Part shown: piece by piece, positions 5,044 to 7,339 of the stretch
Layout: each line of letters starts with the position of its first letter
Position numbering within the stretch: the stretch's first letter is position 1
From: Oscillospiraceae bacterium
GTDB taxonomy: Bacteria; Bacillota; Clostridia; Oscillospirales; Ruminococcaceae
Reading direction: 5' to 3'
DNA: 7,339 nucleotides
Assembly (NCBI GenBank): GCA_029240015.1
Contig: JARBTU010000078.1
Coordinates: forward strand, 1-7,339
The notes under the pieces: model-generated
Database searches by the model: none
Seen by the model: only the letters and a program-made list of their open reading frames with translations
What the model was told of the DNA's origin: nothing
Position numbers and translations under genes: made by a program

Positions 5044-7339
5044 ATGAAAAAAATAGTGGAGATAGAGGTTGATGGATTGATCAATCAAAATTTTGCTTCT
5101 TCGATTAAAAAAAGGTTGCAGCGTCTGGATGGTGTAATGGGTGTATCAGTTTACACGGCACAGAGAAAAGTCCGTGTCGGTTTTGAAAACAGTGCGCTGT
5201 CCAAAGAAGATATTATCCGCACTGTGAGAAAAATGGGATTTGCGCCAAAAGAGCAGGTACCTCATCCGGCAGATACTGTGGTTAAGAATATAGTAATCGA
5301 TATGGATAAAAGCAAAGACAGTGATAGTAATAATAGAGCCAAAGAGACGCTTTTAAATCTTGACGGTGTTCGGGATGTTTCGGTTTTTGAGGAAACAAAC
5401 AGCGCCTATATTGAGTATGACTCTAAAAAAGTAACGGCGCATGATATGATAAAAGCACTGGAAAAGATTAATATCAAAGCTAAAATGAGAGAGCAAACCA
5501 AGGAAGATGCAACGATAAAAAAAGAAGTGTTCAGAATATTCGGGCTGATTACAGCTGTTGTGTTTGGAAGTTTGATCGTCTATATAAGTATGTCCGGTCA
5601 ATTAGTGGTTAACATCTCTGTTCCTTCTCTCTTGTCTTCTCAGCAAAATCCGGCGAACTTTGGTTTAGCTCAGCTGGTTTTGATTCTTCCTGTACTAATA
5701 AGCGGAATCAAGTTGTTCGGGAACGGGTATAGAGATTTGTTCAGGCTTTGCCCCAAAACAGATACACTGATTGCAATCTCCGTCACATACTGTTTAGGGG
5801 TAAGCGTCTATCATACCATACAGATCATGACAGGGTATGCTGACGCAGGGAAAGGACTTTATTATTGGTACTGTGCGTTGACAATCATCTTTGTTCTGGT
5901 AGGAAGATTCTTAGAATATCGGAGCAAAAATAAATCGAGTCCTCAAAGGCTTGATTTAGGTGCCTTTTTACCGTCTTCGGCCCGTATAGTGAGAGATGGA
6001 CAGGAAAGCGAGCTTTCTTCCTCACAGATCCAGGAAGAGGATATGATTATCGTAAGGACAAATGAAAAAATTCCTGCCGACGCAAGAGTAATTGACGGGG
6101 AGGCTTTGGTCCATCAAGAACTTTTGACGGGAGAAAAAATGCCTGTCCTCAAAAAGCGCGGGGATGAAATCTTTGCCGGATGTCTTTGCGAAAAAGGGGA
6201 AGTTCTCATTCGTACAACTTCGGCAGGGAATAAGACAATGATTTCTAAAATTATAGAGAATATTAAAGAACGGGACACCTCGGGCAAACCTGCAATAAGA
6301 GTGATAGACAAGCTGTCAAGAGTACTATTGGTGTGCATGCTTATAGGCATTGTAATCATCAGTGCAGCAGTATTCTTTCTTCTGGACAAGAGTTGGGGAT
6401 GGGGAAGCTATCTCGACCTCATTTCTCTTATTGTTATTTTAGCCTGCCCTCCCGTTATGGGGTTGGCTGTTCCCTTAGTCATTTCGGCAGCAATTAAAAA
6501 AGGTGCGGATATCGGCATTTTATTCCGCAAGGGAATAGTGCTTGAAAATATGTCTAAAATCAAAAAAATGCTTTTTGATAAAGAAGGAACTTTAACATCA
6601 GAGGAGTTTGAGGTGGTTGACCTCATTGCATTGAAACAGGTAGAACCTCAGAAGATAATTTATATAGCAGCTTGTGCAATGAGTGGGATTGAAAATAAAA
6701 TTTATGATGCTGTTATAGAGTTCGCAAAAAATAACGAGATAGAGAGTACGCCGCCCCAAGCGCAAAACGAATTTCTGGGTCAAGGCGTAAAGGCTCAAAT
6801 ATCAGGAATCCGTATACTTGCAGGTTCAGCAGATTTCATGAGTCAAAACGGAGTGGAGTTGAAAGATTGTCCACCGATACCGCAGGGATGTGTTGGGATA
6901 TATGTAGCGGTTGAGAAGCATCTTTTGGGCGTTCTGGTTGTTTCACAGGTTATTAATTCAGAGGCAAAAAAGGCGGTTATCTTGCTAAAAAGATGGAATA
7001 TTGAACCCCAGATCATCACAGGGGATTGTTTGTGGGGATCTGATTATGCTGTTGACAAAATAGGAATCAGCACCATACAGTCAAATCTTCTGCCGCTTCA
7101 AAAACAGGAGTATGTACTCTCTCAAAAATCCAAAAAAGAATGGGTTGGTATGGTAGGAGACGGGCTTTGTGATGTGCCTGCTCTTTGTGCGGCCGATGTT
7201 GGCATCAACAGTTCGAAATCAACAGATATTTCCGCCAACTGCTCGGAAGTCATTTTGATGAAAGATGATTTAAGCACGGTAGTGATGGGAATTGGACTTG
7301 CTAGAAAAGCAGTAAACGTCATTAAACAAAATTTGTTCT
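5044..7339 (+). CDS. Divergent P1B-type (heavy-metal) ATPase with altered signature motifs, 3' truncated by window edge
   Basis: The frame stays open for 765 codons to the edge. Only the last stretch after IKQNLF, normally the final two membrane helices, is missing. Order: HMA-fold domain 1 (about 3-70), HMA-fold domain 2 (about 80-147), membrane segments near 163-182, 208-226, 241-258 and 275-291, A domain with TGE (362-364), membrane segments near 427-446 and 459-480, then P/N domains and IKQNLF (760-765). The family pumps Cu, Zn, Cd or similar ions using a phospho-Asp intermediate. Retained: Asp512, Lys513, TGE, GQG (579-581), TGD (659-661), Lys687, Asp706 and Asp710. Altered: no CxxC in either HMA domain, CPC is CPP (468-470), DKTGT is DKEGT (512-516), the HP pair is Asn551-Lys552, GDGxND has Cys709 for Asn, and the usual Asp near 635 is Gln. 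There are no stops or frameshifts. Family membership is clear; metal transport activity is doubtful. It may be a pseudo-enzyme, a sensor or a pump with changed specificity. Confidence 0.92.
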   Translation, partial: MKKIVEIEVDGLINQNFASSIKKRLQRLDGVMGVSVYTAQRKVRVGFENSALSKEDIIRTVRKMGFAPKEQVPHPADTVVKNIVIDMDKSKDSDSNNRAKETLLNLDGVRDVSVFEETNSAYIEYDSKKVTAHDMIKALEKINIKAKMREQTKEDATIKKEVFRIFGLITAVVFGSLIVYISMSGQLVVNISVPSLLSSQQNPANFGLAQLVLILPVLISGIKLFGNGYRDLFRLCPKTDTLIAISVTYCLGVSVYHTIQIMTGYADAGKGLYYWYCALTIIFVLVGRFLEYRSKNKSSPQRLDLGAFLPSSARIVRDGQESELSSSQIQEEDMIIVRTNEKIPADARVIDGEALVHQELLTGEKMPVLKKRGDEIFAGCLCEKGEVLIRTTSAGNKTMISKIIENIKERDTSGKPAIRVIDKLSRVLLVCMLIGIVIISAAVFFLLDKSWGWGSYLDLISLIVILACPPVMGLAVPLVISAAIKKGADIGILFRKGIVLENMSKIKKMLFDKEGTLTSEEFEVVDLIALKQVEPQKIIYIAACAMSGIENKIYDAVIEFAKNNEIESTPPQAQNEFLGQGVKAQISGIRILAGSADFMSQNGVELKDCPPIPQGCVGIYVAVEKHLLGVLVVSQVINSEAKKAVILLKRWNIEPQIITGDCLWGSDYAVDKIGISTIQSNLLPLQKQEYVLSQKSKKEWVGMVGDGLCDVPALCAADVGINSSKSTDISANCSEVILMKDDLSTVVMGIGLARKAVNVIKQNLF

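Noticed and set aside
5353..7322. Several minus-strand frames of 66-91 residues
   Set aside because: All are antisense to the ATPase, whose sense reading gives continuous recognisable protein. None has family motifs.

Overview
The window looks like chromosomal DNA of a low-to-mid GC Gram-positive bacterium, most likely a Clostridia member (Oscillospiraceae/Ruminococcaceae-like). The reasons are strong AGGAG-type ribosome binding sites, TTG starts, two lipobox lipoproteins, a NodB-type polysaccharide deacetylase with a Ser-rich tail, a fused chorismate mutase/prephenate dehydratase, and a trmN6-rsmI pair like Bacillus yabB-yabC. The taxon is an inference from gene content only. I see no rRNA, tRNA, CRISPR array or transposase.

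Layout. (1) 2-739 (+): the 3' part of a polysaccharide deacetylase with a low-complexity Ser/Lys/Pro tail, closed by a hairpin terminator at 749-787. (2) 770-3054 (+): a transcription unit that starts from a promoter embedded in that terminator. It runs trmN6 (tRNA A37 methylase, TTG start), rsmI (16S rRNA C1402 2'-O-methylase) and a small AT-rich lipoprotein gene, and it ends at a strong bidirectional terminator (3021-3054). The lipoprotein gene is bracketed by an exact 16-bp direct repeat covering the rsmI stop codon, so it looks like an insertion between rsmI and its old terminator. (3) 3059-4961 (-): a convergent two-gene operon with a good promoter, pheA followed by a membrane-anchored lipoprotein that joins a DUF3221-like domain to a rhodanese domain. 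(4) 5044-7339 (+): divergent from pheA, a P1B-type (heavy-metal) ATPase running off the right edge.

The most unusual item is that ATPase. It is open for 765 codons and has the full heavy-metal ATPase architecture (two N-terminal HMA-fold domains, the membrane segments visible before the edge, A, P and N domains). Many signature residues are changed: both HMA domains lack CxxC, CPC is CPP, DKTGT is DKEGT, the HP motif of the N domain is gone, GDGxND is GDGxCD, and the P-domain aspartate before the hinge is replaced. The phosphorylatable Asp, TGE, TGD and the P-domain Lys remain. This looks like a divergent or pseudo-enzyme P-type ATPase kept under selection and is the best candidate here for something undescribed.

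The genes form three functional groups: RNA modification (trmN6, rsmI), phenylalanine synthesis with an adjoining envelope rhodanese, and envelope or membrane proteins (deacetylase, lipoproteins, ATPase). I see no evidence that they form one pathway.
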